From positions 1 to 50,737 of the forward strand of contig JAHDCJ010000018.1 in NCBI GenBank assembly GCA_020629935.1: 50,737 bases of DNA. The letters run 5' to 3'. A program made the translations under genes and the position numbers. The notes under the pieces were generated by a model. That model did not search any database and was not told the origin of the DNA. It worked only from the letters and a program-made list of their open reading frames with translations. The DNA is from Saprospiraceae bacterium. Its GTDB lineage: Bacteria > Bacteroidota > Bacteroidia > Chitinophagales > Saprospiraceae. This document shows, piece after piece, positions 9,541 to 18,235 of this stretch (positions are counted from its first letter, which is position 1; every line of letters starts with the position of its first letter).

Positions 9541-10199
9541 TGATTAACAAGTATCGAATTCATAATTTTCTAGCCGAAAGTTCTGTAGATGCAAGGGCTT
9601 ATATGTTCTTGAATCCACTGATCAAAGATTTTCCTTATTTACCATATACCGGCTCCGCTTTACGGCCCGCGATATTAGCTACTGTGATTAATGACATAGT
9701 GATCAATGGGCGTCGGAATATTATAGAATTTGGTAGCGGAGTTTCTACACTTGTCATAGCTAAGTATATTTCAACACAAAAAGAATCTTTCCAATTTTAC
9801 AGTATTGAAGAAAGTCAAGAATGGTCAGACATAATAGCTAGGATGCTTCGTGAGCATGGCCTAGATCAATACGTCACACAACTCGTTATGCCCATCTCGA
9901 CAAATGCGAATGGTGTTCAATGGTACGATGACTCATTTCTAAATAAAGTAGAGAAAGTGGATTGTATGATCATCGACGGGCCCAATGCTACTAAAGACAA
10001 GTCCATAAGAAAGCATGCCTTACCAATGCTTCAAAACAAATTGGGTAAAAAGTTTTCTGTTTTTCTTGATGACTGTAATCGACCAGGAGAATTTGGTGCA
10101 TTACAAGATTGGAGTAAATCATTAAACACGAAATATCTCCTATTGTATCAATCCTTGGGTTTGATCTTCAAAGGAAGCTATTTCAATGTTTCCATATGA
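9540..10199 (+). CDS. Class I SAM-dependent methyltransferase-like protein
   Basis: A 219-residue cytosolic protein with a Rossmann-type methyltransferase motif I, IIEFGSGVSTLVIAKY (near residues 62-77), an acidic motif II (YSIEES), and a later DCMIIDGPN, the aspartate-rich strand typical of O-methyltransferase-like folds. The substrate is unknown; from context a sugar or lipid-linked intermediate. The ATG at 9540 overlaps the flippase stop by one base (TAATG); a TTG six bases earlier is a weaker alternative. It overlaps the next glycosyltransferase by 4 bases. It has only the nucleotide-binding half clearly, so the activity call is less sure than the fold. Confidence 0.65.
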   Translation: MINKYRIHNFLAESSVDARAYMFLNPLIKDFPYLPYTGSALRPAILATVINDIVINGRRNIIEFGSGVSTLVIAKYISTQKESFQFYSIEESQEWSDIIARMLREHGLDQYVTQLVMPISTNANGVQWYDDSFLNKVEKVDCMIIDGPNATKDKSIRKHALPMLQNKLGKKFSVFLDDCNRPGEFGALQDWSKSLNTKYLLLYQSLGLIFKGSYFNVSI

Positions 10200-11395
10200 G
10201 TAAAAAAGTTCTATTCATACACCATGGTTCTTATGATGGTGGTGCTCCGTTGAGCATGTTATACACTATGAAGGGACTTTCAAAACATGGATATCTTCCA
10301 GTAGCTGGACTTAGAAGTCCTTCTGATAAGTTAAGAGCCATTTACACGGATGCAGGATTTCAAACGATAGATATGCCTTGGATCCCTAAACTAATGACTT
10401 GTGCACAAGGCGAGGGAAACCCATGGAATCCTATAGTCTGGTACAATGTATTCAAAGCAAGTAGAATGTGGAAACGAGCTCAGGAACTGACTTTGGACCT
10501 CATTCGCAAAGAAAATTTCCATATTGTTCATCTCAATTCCATGTCTCTTTCCTGTCCTGCTCAAATGCTCATGAAAGAAGAGATTCCATTTGTTTGGCAT
10601 GTTCGAGAAAATGGTCCAAATCATAAAGGACTTCGATACAAATACATTCAGAAGTATCTCCTCAAAGCAAAGAATGTAATTTTCTTATCAAAGGCCGAGC
10701 AAAAAAGTTGGGTAGGTCAAAGTAATCACGGAAAAGTGATAAACAATTTTGTAGACTTTAGTCAATTTCAATTCACTGAAGACAAGTCTGCATCAAAGAG
10801 TAAAATGAATATTGAACCCTCTACTAAGGTTCTCTTGTATTTAGGTGGATTGAAACCTCACAAAGGGATTTTGACTCTTGTGGATATTATTAAACAACTC
10901 AAAGGAATAACTTCTTCAAAGTTTATCTGCTTGATGCCAGATTCCGCTTTAAAAAATAAAACGCCTAGCCAATTTGAGAAAAAGGTTCTTGACAAAATAG
11001 AGGCCCTCAGGCTTACTGATGAATGTCGTCTGCTTCCTTTTAATCCGTATATCACGGAATATTTCCAAGCAAGTGATGTCCTAGTTTTTCCTGCTAACAA
11101 GCCACATTTCGCTAGACCTATAATAGAGGCAGCATCCATGAAGGTACCATCTGTGTCATCTGATCTTCCCAGTATTGATGAGTTGGTTATACATGACAGC
11201 ACAGGATACTTGGTACCTTGCAATGAACCAAAGGCTTTTGCCAAAAAAATAGCTGGGCTTTTTGAAAACCAACAGTTATCAAAAAAAATGGGCAATCATG
11301 CCCATAAATTTGCTTTGGACAAATTCGAATTCAATCGTCAAATAGATAAAATTCTTGCCATTTACAAAGGCCTTGACAAGAAACAACTCAATTAA
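10196..11395 (+). CDS. Glycosyltransferase, GT-B fold, family 4-like
   Basis: A 399-residue cytosolic glycosyltransferase. The N-terminal domain opens with KVLFIHHGSYDGGAPLSML, with the glycine-rich acceptor loop of GT4 enzymes. The C-terminal domain has LLYLGGLKPHKGILTLVDI (donor-binding start) and RPIIEAASMKVPSVSSD. In the usual EX7E pattern only the second glutamate (PIIE) is kept; the first position is a proline in NKPHFARPIIE, which is uncommon but known in divergent GT4s. It overlaps the upstream methyltransferase by 4 bases. It is one of three consecutive GT-B genes, probably acting in order on the same repeat unit. Donor and linkage cannot be told. Confidence 0.85.
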   Translation: MSKKVLFIHHGSYDGGAPLSMLYTMKGLSKHGYLPVAGLRSPSDKLRAIYTDAGFQTIDMPWIPKLMTCAQGEGNPWNPIVWYNVFKASRMWKRAQELTLDLIRKENFHIVHLNSMSLSCPAQMLMKEEIPFVWHVRENGPNHKGLRYKYIQKYLLKAKNVIFLSKAEQKSWVGQSNHGKVINNFVDFSQFQFTEDKSASKSKMNIEPSTKVLLYLGGLKPHKGILTLVDIIKQLKGITSSKFICLMPDSALKNKTPSQFEKKVLDKIEALRLTDECRLLPFNPYITEYFQASDVLVFPANKPHFARPIIEAASMKVPSVSSDLPSIDELVIHDSTGYLVPCNEPKAFAKKIAGLFENQQLSKKMGNHAHKFALDKFEFNRQIDKILAIYKGLDKKQLN

Positions 11396-11455
11396 GACAT
11401 CAACAATCCAAAGCCAAAAGTCGTAATCGTCTACTATGCTCTACTGCATTATAGA

Positions 11456-12514
11456 ATGTCCCTTTTCGATTATTTGGCAGATAGTCCCAAAATTGATTTT
11501 CACATTGTCTGTGGTAAAAAGAGTCAGTTTGAAAACTCTATGTATTATGAATCCACAAAAGGAGGTGTTCACTATTTACAGAACGTGTTCTTTAAACTTG
11601 CAGGAAAACAATTTTATATCCAATCTCGAGTTATTCAAACTTTGAAATCCTTAAACCCAGATGTGGTTATTCTTAGAGGAGTAAATCCTCAAATCATTTC
11701 AATGCTTTATGCGTTTATTTGGCTAAAGATATTCCGGTCCAAGGTGAAGATATATTGGTGGGGGCATGGAACCACAGGTAATCAAGGAGGTTTTGGAGTC
11801 TCTTTGCGAAAGTGGTTTTACAAAAAAGCCGATGGTGTCCTTTTACAAGGAAAGAAAGGATTCCCAATCCTCAGCAAAATTGGAATCAATGAATCCAAAT
11901 TGCATGTCATAGGGAATAACATGAATGATTCCTCTTTAGGATACAAAATCACCAAAGTAACGGAGAAAAAAATTATTGATTCTTTCAATCTAATTTTCGT
12001 TGGACGATTGGTGCAAGAGAAAAGAGTAGATCTCTTAATCGATGCTGTTTCCATCTTAACCAAACAAGGACTAAGCATTCAATGCGAAATAATTGGAGAT
12101 GGCCCCATTAGGGCCTCTTTGGAAGAAAAGGCCCGTGATCTTGGATTACTATATAGCGTATTTTTTCGTGGGGCATTATTTGGAGATGATGTGATCCCAT
12201 ATTTTACGAGATCCCATCTTACTGTGATCCCTGACTATTCAGGGTTGTCTATCATACACGGACTCTCCTTTGGTTTACCCTTTGTAACCTCAGATGATAT
12301 TCAATACCATGGTCCAGAAATTGAAGTGCTGCAGAGCGGTATAAATGGTTCTATATATGCCAAGAACAATGTTCAGGATTTATGTTCAAAAATTATGGAT
12401 TGGCATCTAAAACTGAAGCAAGACAATTCGATTGCTAACTCTTGCATAGATAGTATTGAAGAATATACTGCAGAATTCGTGGGTGAAAATATTTTGAAAC
12501 ATATCGCCATCTGA
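11456..12514 (+). CDS. Glycosyltransferase, GT-B fold, family 4-like (true start probably upstream)
   Basis: GT4-type transferase: C-terminal domain with IFVGRLVQEKRVDLLIDAV, the donor-site start, and IPDYSGLSIIHGLSFGLPFVTSD, where the usual EX7E glutamates are replaced. Coordinates use the first ATG, giving 352 residues. The same frame is open back to the previous stop at 11393-11395 and encodes KVVIVYYALLHYR immediately before that ATG, which is the expected first beta strand of a GT-B protein. No ATG, GTG or TTG lies in that stretch. An ATC at 11399, 4 bases after the previous stop, would give a 371-residue protein of normal shape. Either a rare non-AUG start or a mutated ATG is likely. 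Confidence 0.82.
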   Translation: MSLFDYLADSPKIDFHIVCGKKSQFENSMYYESTKGGVHYLQNVFFKLAGKQFYIQSRVIQTLKSLNPDVVILRGVNPQIISMLYAFIWLKIFRSKVKIYWWGHGTTGNQGGFGVSLRKWFYKKADGVLLQGKKGFPILSKIGINESKLHVIGNNMNDSSLGYKITKVTEKKIIDSFNLIFVGRLVQEKRVDLLIDAVSILTKQGLSIQCEIIGDGPIRASLEEKARDLGLLYSVFFRGALFGDDVIPYFTRSHLTVIPDYSGLSIIHGLSFGLPFVTSDDIQYHGPEIEVLQSGINGSIYAKNNVQDLCSKIMDWHLKLKQDNSIANSCIDSIEEYTAEFVGENILKHIAI

Positions 12515-12515
12515 T

Positions 12516-13655
12516 TTGAGAACTATCGTTGTTTATGATTCATTGCATTCAGGTCATCATATCGAATATCTCAGTCACATCGCAAGACATCATCACAATC
12601 ATTCCGATGTTAATGTACTTTTCCTTGTTCATCCCATTTGTGGGAAGGCCTTGTCTAAAATTCAAAATGGCTTTGAAATCAGCATGATTGAAGAAGACCA
12701 ATTAGGGAAATTCGAACAATTTGGCAATCTCATTCAACGTGCAGATGCAGAAGTAAAGTTTGTCATGGAGTTTGCCAAAAAGATTAGTGCTTCTCATGTT
12801 CTATTTATGGATCTAGATAGATACCAATTATCTCTGCGAAAATCATCCATTACACCTATTCCTTTTTCAGGGATATTGATGAGACCTTATTCAAGACTTC
12901 AAGGCTTTGGCTGGAAGAATCGCTTTAAAAAATATCTTGCCAAACGAAGAAAAGCACTTCAACTGACGTTGCTGCTTAGAAACAAGAACTTGAAAAGTCT
13001 TTTTGTACTGAACGATAAAGAAAGCGTGAGTCAACTAAATGCAAATCACAAATCTTCGGTCTTCAAATACATTGTGGAGCCCGTTCATCTCAAATCATTG
13101 ACTCCAAAAGAAACCGAAAATTTAGACCTCTCGGAAATCAAGCTTTTAATTTTTGGCACGATTGACGAGAGAAAAAATATTCCCAATATAATTCGGGCAA
13201 TACACCATCTTGATCTCGATTCTAAAATCAGCTTATCCATTAATGGTCGGTCGAATTCTTCTGTTTATACTCAAAAGATAAAAAGCCTCATCGAACAATT
13301 TGCTTCGGAGCGTTTCACTATTGAATTCAACAGCGAATTTATCTCCAATGATAAAATATCTGATTTATTCAATGCATGTGATATCATTCTTCTAGCCTAT
13401 AAGGACTTCAACTTCTCAAGTAATATACTTGGGTACTCTGCATTATTTCAGAAGCCACTATTGGCAACTAAATTTGGAGTAATTGGAGATATAGTCAGGA
13501 ACTATGCTATGGGGACAACCGTAGATCCTTATTCTTTTACAGACATTGCAAAAGGACTCAAAGCACTTATCGATTCTCCAATCAAGGTAAACGGCAAGCC
13601 ATATTTGAGTGAAAGAAAGAATGAGTATTTCGTTGCCCAACTTTTAAGATCATGA
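12516..13655 (+). CDS. Glycosyltransferase-like protein, GT-B fold
   Basis: A 379-residue protein with a GT-B shape. The N-terminus RTIVVYDSLHSGHHIEYLS resembles acceptor-domain starts of GT4 enzymes. The C-terminal half has LLIFGTIDERKNIPNIIRAI, a typical donor-domain entry, and near the end LGYSALFQKPLLATKFG, which matches the position of the usual EAxAxGxPVIA segment, but without its glutamates. The start is a TTG one base after the previous stop; the next gene overlaps by 4 bases. Sequence divergence makes donor prediction impossible; the glycosyltransferase call rests on fold motifs and position between two other sugar genes. Confidence 0.75.
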   Translation: MRTIVVYDSLHSGHHIEYLSHIARHHHNHSDVNVLFLVHPICGKALSKIQNGFEISMIEEDQLGKFEQFGNLIQRADAEVKFVMEFAKKISASHVLFMDLDRYQLSLRKSSITPIPFSGILMRPYSRLQGFGWKNRFKKYLAKRRKALQLTLLLRNKNLKSLFVLNDKESVSQLNANHKSSVFKYIVEPVHLKSLTPKETENLDLSEIKLLIFGTIDERKNIPNIIRAIHHLDLDSKISLSINGRSNSSVYTQKIKSLIEQFASERFTIEFNSEFISNDKISDLFNACDIILLAYKDFNFSSNILGYSALFQKPLLATKFGVIGDIVRNYAMGTTVDPYSFTDIAKGLKALIDSPIKVNGKPYLSERKNEYFVAQLLRS

Positions 13656-14647
13656 ATAGTAAAAATTACTTTCAACTATTCCTTCTCTCCTTATTAATGT
13701 TAGGCCTCAACGCCTGTTCAAAAAAGAACAGTGTACAAAGCAATGAATTGAGAAGCATTCCCGAGTTGAAGAAATTGGACAAAAAGAAATGCCCACAATT
13801 GTATCTATGTCTTGGAAGGTTGCCTGAGGAATCAATGAGGTTTGCTCAAAAAAATGATATCGAACATGTCATTCTAATCACTGGAAGCAGCATTCATAAT
13901 AAGGATCAGGTAAGCCTCAACAAATCTGAGCTTAAGGCCAAAATTGAAAAGGTCTTTCCAAATGCTAACTCAGAAGGCATTGGAGTGCTAGACTGGGAAG
14001 GTAAAGGAATACATCAATTAGAAAAGGAAGAACTAAACAGTGAAACGTTTAGGCGAATCACTCAACAATATGCTGAAGGGTTGAGGCTTGTCAAAAAACT
14101 TAGGCCCAAAGTAAAGTGGGGTTATTATTCTCTCCCTTTGAGAAACTACTGGTCTAGGGACAAAAAATGGGAAAAGAGAAACGAGGCACTACATGCCATT
14201 TATGACGAATCAGACATATTATTTCCAAGCATTTATGATTTCTATCATGATGAAGTGGGTTTTGCTGGTCGTAAACTGGATTCTATGTATGTAAATGACA
14301 ACGTAGAGTTAGCATTGCGGTTGGGCATTAAACATGATCTTGAAGTAATACCATTTTTTTGGCATCGCTATCATAATTCAAACAAAACTAAACCTCTTGA
14401 AATCATCCCAGATGAAGAATTCGCCCACCACATTTCTGCTGCCATCGCTGCAAATTATAAAGGCAAACACATTGATGGTCTGGTCTGGTGGGGAGCTGAT
14501 GAATATTATACTAAGCACAAAAAGGTATCCGTATATACCAGAGAGCTCAAAAAAAACAAAATGACGTTGGAAGAGCAGCAAAACAAATTGACTTTTCAAA
14601 AAGCCAGTTTAGTTCATAACCAACTCCTTGAGTTTTGCAACAACTAA
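13652..14647 (+). CDS. GH56 (hyaluronidase)-like lipoprotein
   Basis: A 331-residue predicted lipoprotein: signal peptide with lipobox LNAC, cysteine 22. The mature part shows, in order, the landmarks of family GH56 hyaluronidases: GIGVLDWEGKG with D114-W115-E116 at the place of the DxE catalytic pair; LRPKVKWGYYSLPLRNYW (as in the WGYY/FP segment of animal enzymes); ILFPSIYDF with Y195; VIPFFWHRYHN with Y240; and IDGLVWWGADEYY with W279/W280. These correspond to the catalytic aspartate, glutamate, two tyrosines and tryptophan described for HYAL1 and bee venom hyaluronidase. The family cleaves beta-1,4-linked HexNAc next to uronic acid by substrate-assisted catalysis. The residues after the cysteine (SKKNS) lack an acidic surface-export signal, so a periplasm-facing location is plausible. 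Assignment is from motif memory without alignment; another TIM-barrel glycosidase is the alternative. Confidence 0.7.
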   Translation: MNSKNYFQLFLLSLLMLGLNACSKKNSVQSNELRSIPELKKLDKKKCPQLYLCLGRLPEESMRFAQKNDIEHVILITGSSIHNKDQVSLNKSELKAKIEKVFPNANSEGIGVLDWEGKGIHQLEKEELNSETFRRITQQYAEGLRLVKKLRPKVKWGYYSLPLRNYWSRDKKWEKRNEALHAIYDESDILFPSIYDFYHDEVGFAGRKLDSMYVNDNVELALRLGIKHDLEVIPFFWHRYHNSNKTKPLEIIPDEEFAHHISAAIAANYKGKHIDGLVWWGADEYYTKHKKVSVYTRELKKNKMTLEEQQNKLTFQKASLVHNQLLEFCNN

Positions 14648-14653
14648 ACCCTA

Positions 14654-15289
14654 ATGATACTTACTAAGGTTAATGCATTCGTAGATTTCTTAAGTTCGAT
14701 CCCATGGAGAATATCCAACAGGATTCACATATCCCTTCGAAATGTTGAATACTCCGAGTATCCTAATATCAAAGGGAAGTTGTATCTCGAAGGGTCAGGG
14801 AAATTTATTTTTGGGAAAAAAATGGTCATCAATTCTGCTTTTAAATATAACCCTGTCGGATTGGCTCCACATTGTTATTTGGTTAGTTGGGCTGGAGCAA
14901 CATTGAAGTTTGGAGACAATGTAGGTATTTCTAATGTGACTATAAACGCAAGAAACAGCATCACGATTGAAGATGATGTAATGTTGGGAGGAGGGGTGCA
15001 AGTTTTTGATCATGACTTTCATCCCTTGGATTACCATAAGAGGATGCATGACACAAAAAATTTTTCTCATGCACCTGTGCTTATTGAAAAAGGAGCCTTT
15101 ATTGGAACAAGGTCTATAATATTAAAAGGAACCAAAATTGGCGCCCGAGCAGTTATTGGCGCAGGCTCCGTGGTTATTGGCACTATTCCACCAGACGAAA
15201 TTTGGGCAGGTAATCCCGCTAAGTTTATTAAGAAGATTACTTCCAACTCAAATAATTTTTTGAGAATTCTCGAGAATTCAGATGTCTAA
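14654..15289 (+). CDS. Hexapeptide-repeat (left-handed beta-helix) acyltransferase
   Basis: A 211-residue soluble acyltransferase of the LbH type, probably O- or N-acetylating a sugar from acetyl-CoA. The hexapeptide repeats are visible through IKFGDNVGISN-like and IEDDVMLGGGVQVFDHDFHPL, where the histidine of DHDFHPL is the usual catalytic region. The C-terminal IWAGNPAKFIKKI is the conserved end of the maa/NodL/WcaF group. Its N-terminal third is closely matched by the product of the gene starting at 16799 (shared NPVGLA/NSVGLA, NVGISN, GGG, DHDFH), so the two are paralogues. It overlaps the second flippase gene by 8 bases. Confidence 0.88.
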   Translation: MILTKVNAFVDFLSSIPWRISNRIHISLRNVEYSEYPNIKGKLYLEGSGKFIFGKKMVINSAFKYNPVGLAPHCYLVSWAGATLKFGDNVGISNVTINARNSITIEDDVMLGGGVQVFDHDFHPLDYHKRMHDTKNFSHAPVLIEKGAFIGTRSIILKGTKIGARAVIGAGSVVIGTIPPDEIWAGNPAKFIKKITSNSNNFLRILENSDV

Positions 15290-16799
15290 AGTAGGGAAAA
15301 ATTTAATTTCTAATTACGCATACAGTGTATGGTCTGCAGTTATAAGCGTTCTGTTTATTCCAATCTATATTAAGCTTTTAGGTGCTGAAGCTTACGGCCT
15401 AATAGGTTTTTATATAACACTGTCTGCCGTTTTTGCATTTCTTGATAGAAGTTTAAGTTTTACTCTAAACCGACAACTAGCATTATACTCTAGAGACTTA
15501 AAAAAGAATAAAGAAAACATTCAAAATATTGTTAAATCTTTTGAAGGCATTTATATCGGATTTTCTATTCTTTTAATGGTTGGAATTTATTTCCTTTCCA
15601 GTTTGATCTCAACATACTGGCTGAACGATACCTCTTTTGGTTCACAAAAAATTACCGATATTGTTCTTTTAATTGGTCTGTTATTGTCTTGTCGTTGGCC
15701 TATTTCCGTTTATACAAGTGCGCTAAATGGCTTACAAAAACAAGTAGCATATAATGTAATAAGTGCAATTTCCATTTTTCTCTCAGCAGGAGGTGTTGTA
15801 TTTGTCCTTTATTTTATCAAAGCAGAAATAGAGTATTACTTCTATTGGCAAATAATTGTTCAAATTCTAACATTAGTTGTCATGCGTTCTTATTTGTGGA
15901 ATCAAATCAGGGTTAAAGAGTTTGCATCTAAATTTAGTATGTCACTTTTAAAAGAGGTTTGGAAATTTACGGCAGGTATGAGTGTCATTGCCTTACTTGG
16001 AATGACTATAAATCAAATTGATAAAGTATTACTATCAAAATTTCTCAATCTTGAAAATTTTGGATACTACATGATAGCAGCCTCTGTTGCAGCCTCACTC
16101 TCCAGGTTAAGTGGACCGGTATTTAGGGCATTTTACCCAAGAATGACTCAACTTATTAAAGATGATTCTAATATTGAACTTACTCGTTTCTTCCATAAAG
16201 CCGCTCAATTTATGAGTTGCATTTTATTGCCAGCAACGGTTATTTTGGCAGTTTTTTCCCATGATATAATATTTATCTGGTCGAATAATATAGAACTTTC
16301 AAACAAAATATCACCAATAGTCAGTGTATTAGTTATTGGAAATTGCTTGCAAGCATTGCAAAGCATGCCCTTCGCAATTCAACTTGCTTTTGGTTGGACG
16401 AAACTCGCAATTATACAAAACTCTGTTTCTCTTTTATTTGTAATTCCTTGCATATTTCTAGCTGCCAATCTTTATGGTCCTATAGGGGCAGCATTTGTTT
16501 GGCTGGGTATAAACGTAACCAATTTATTGTTTACTCAACAGTTTATGTTTCGCTACTATCTAAGTGGAGAAAAATGGAATTGGTACAAAAACGATATACT
16601 AATACAACTTCTAAGTATAATAGTTTTTGTGTTTCTAATAAAACTTCTAACCTTTCATATAGAAAATTATTACCTCAAGTTTCTAATAATTGTATTTGCA
16701 TTTGTTGCATCCTCAATTATTGGGATTTTTATATCCAAAGAAATAAAGCCTTTGTTCCAAAATAAAATAAAGCGCTTTTTCCAACTAATTCATTCTTGA
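15282..16799 (+). CDS. Wzx-type flippase (second of three)
   Basis: A 505-residue membrane protein of the MOP superfamily with about 12-14 hydrophobic segments. The N-terminus NLISNYAYSVWSAVISVLFIPIYIKLLG leads into the typical LGAEAYGLIGFY motif of polysaccharide flippases. It is clearly different in sequence from the flippase at 8245 and longer. It sits between two paralogous hexapeptide acyltransferases, overlapping the first by 8 bases and the second by 1 base (TGATG), so the three genes form a compact module. Having more than one flippase in a single apparent operon suggests either two exported glycans or a module captured from another locus. Confidence 0.88.
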   Translation: MSKVGKNLISNYAYSVWSAVISVLFIPIYIKLLGAEAYGLIGFYITLSAVFAFLDRSLSFTLNRQLALYSRDLKKNKENIQNIVKSFEGIYIGFSILLMVGIYFLSSLISTYWLNDTSFGSQKITDIVLLIGLLLSCRWPISVYTSALNGLQKQVAYNVISAISIFLSAGGVVFVLYFIKAEIEYYFYWQIIVQILTLVVMRSYLWNQIRVKEFASKFSMSLLKEVWKFTAGMSVIALLGMTINQIDKVLLSKFLNLENFGYYMIAASVAASLSRLSGPVFRAFYPRMTQLIKDDSNIELTRFFHKAAQFMSCILLPATVILAVFSHDIIFIWSNNIELSNKISPIVSVLVIGNCLQALQSMPFAIQLAFGWTKLAIIQNSVSLLFVIPCIFLAANLYGPIGAAFVWLGINVTNLLFTQQFMFRYYLSGEKWNWYKNDILIQLLSIIVFVFLIKLLTFHIENYYLKFLIIVFAFVASSIIGIFISKEIKPLFQNKIKRFFQLIHS

Positions 16800-17383
16800 T
16801 GTTAAGACTAATTCTTGGCCTGCTTCAAATTCCAAATCGTATCTCTAATACCATTTCTCTTAAAAGAAAAAAGGTTCAATATTTTTCCTGTCTCAAGATT
16901 AACGGAAGGATTGTAATAAGGGGTAATGGCCAAATATCAATAAGTAAAAATGTAAAAATTAATTCCTCATTTCTATCAAACTCTGTGGGCCTTGCAACAG
17001 CAACATCTATTGAAACATTTAAGGGCGCAAGAATTTACATTGGCGAAAATGTTGGAATCTCAAATAGTGTGTTGTCTTGTAGAACAAAAATGCAAATAGA
17101 AGAAGATGTTTTGATTGGAGGGGGTTGTCATATCATTGATCATGATTTTCACTCAATAAAATTTTCACATCGTATGGAGTCTCCTGACATCAATGTTAAA
17201 TCAAAACCAATAACAATTAAATGCGGAGCGTTTATTGGAGCTCGTTCCTTCATCATGAAGGGATCTGTTATTGGAAAAAGAGCAGTTATTGGTGCCAATT
17301 CTGTTGTAAGCGGTATAATCCCTGATGATGAAGTATGGGCAGGGAATCCCGCTAAATTTGTATACAAAATTGACAATTCCTAA
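16799..17383 (+). CDS. Hexapeptide-repeat acyltransferase, paralogue of the gene at 14654
   Basis: A 194-residue LbH acyltransferase. Repeats run from about residue 40 to 175. It contains IEEDVLIGGGCHIIDHDFHSI with the conserved histidines, FIGARSFIMKGSVIG and the C-terminal VWAGNPAKFVYKI. It is the same subfamily as the 14654 product, matching in order and spacing throughout. The ATG at 16799 sits inside the flippase stop (TGATG); a TTG three bases earlier is the weaker alternative. The substrate is not known; it is probably a sugar in the same repeat unit as its paralogue, or the same position in a second glycan. The sulfotransferase follows 13 bases downstream. Confidence 0.87.
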   Translation: MLRLILGLLQIPNRISNTISLKRKKVQYFSCLKINGRIVIRGNGQISISKNVKINSSFLSNSVGLATATSIETFKGARIYIGENVGISNSVLSCRTKMQIEEDVLIGGGCHIIDHDFHSIKFSHRMESPDINVKSKPITIKCGAFIGARSFIMKGSVIGKRAVIGANSVVSGIIPDDEVWAGNPAKFVYKIDNS

Positions 17384-17396
17384 CTTATTATTTTCT

Positions 17397-18227
17397 ATGC
17401 CAGATATATTTTTACATATTCATAAAACAGGAGGAATGGCATTAACCGTTGCCCTAGAACGGTTATATGAAAAAAGCAAAATTTATCACATTAATGGTGA
17501 ACACCAGCAAGAAGATTCCATAAAATTCAAAAATTTGCCTCCGTTAGAACGCAATAGATACAATCTAATTAAAGGTCATATGTTTTATGGTTTTCATGAA
17601 TTTTTGGAGGAGAATGTAAAATATTTCACAATTCTACGAGACCCAAAAAAACGAATTGTTTCCTTGTATAATTACCTATACAATCATAGGTTGTATCCTG
17701 AAATTCAAAATAAAAATATTTCTTTTAAATCCTTTCTTAAAGAAGAAATTTTTGCAACAGCCGACAATGGAATCGCACGGTTCATTTCTGGTATTGATTA
17801 TAATGAACTCCCTTATGGCCAGAGCAATAAAGATCTCTATGAAAAGGCAATTGAAAATATTAAAAGAAACTTCCTTTTTATTGGTGATGTTGAAGAATAT
17901 GACGCTTCACTTTTAATACTTGGTAGGTTACTCAATTGGCCAAAGCCCCCGTTTTATGATCGATTAAACCAATCACAAAAAAAGGTGCTCAACGTTAATA
18001 ATATAAATTTTGAAGATCCAGAGATTGAGAAATATATCAAGTATGATAAAATGGTTTACACTTTTGCCAAAGAATATTTTTCAGATCAGATCATCGCATT
18101 TAAAAACAACCATAAAGACTTGATAGCAGAATTTAAAATGCAGAATCAAAAATTTCAAAACCAAAAGATGAGACTTATGGTGAGAAAATTAAAGTTGAAA
18201 TTTTCAAAACTAATTCACAACTCATAA
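17397..18227 (+). CDS. Sulfotransferase, family 2 type (PAPS-dependent)
   Basis: Predicted transfer of sulfate from PAPS to a sugar hydroxyl. The 276-residue protein begins with PDIFLHIHKTGGMALTVAL: K10-T11-G12-G13 is the 5'-phosphosulfate-binding loop of the family that includes uronyl/heparan 2-O-sulfotransferases. The 3'-phosphate-binding site is ILRDPKKRIVSLYNYLYN with R81 and S89 correctly spaced. There is no signal peptide, so it acts in the cytosol, before export. The ATG at 17397 puts the P-loop at the normal distance from the N-terminus; upstream in-frame starts would add an unmatched 24 residues overlapping the acyltransferase. The C-terminal tail is basic and coiled. It is well placed to use APS/PAPS from the cysN operon. 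Confidence 0.87.
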   Translation: MPDIFLHIHKTGGMALTVALERLYEKSKIYHINGEHQQEDSIKFKNLPPLERNRYNLIKGHMFYGFHEFLEENVKYFTILRDPKKRIVSLYNYLYNHRLYPEIQNKNISFKSFLKEEIFATADNGIARFISGIDYNELPYGQSNKDLYEKAIENIKRNFLFIGDVEEYDASLLILGRLLNWPKPPFYDRLNQSQKKVLNVNNINFEDPEIEKYIKYDKMVYTFAKEYFSDQIIAFKNNHKDLIAEFKMQNQKFQNQKMRLMVRKLKLKFSKLIHNS

Positions 18228-18235
18228 AGATTTTT

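Noticed and set aside
10858-11295. A 145-codon open frame on the minus strand inside the GT4 gene at 10196
   Set aside because: It lies wholly antisense to a well-supported glycosyltransferase, has no recognisable motif, and its composition is that expected of a shadow frame.
16343-16765. A 140-codon plus-strand open frame inside the second flippase gene
   Set aside because: It is rich in Cys, Ser and Tyr with no domain, and sits in another frame of a clear membrane protein gene.
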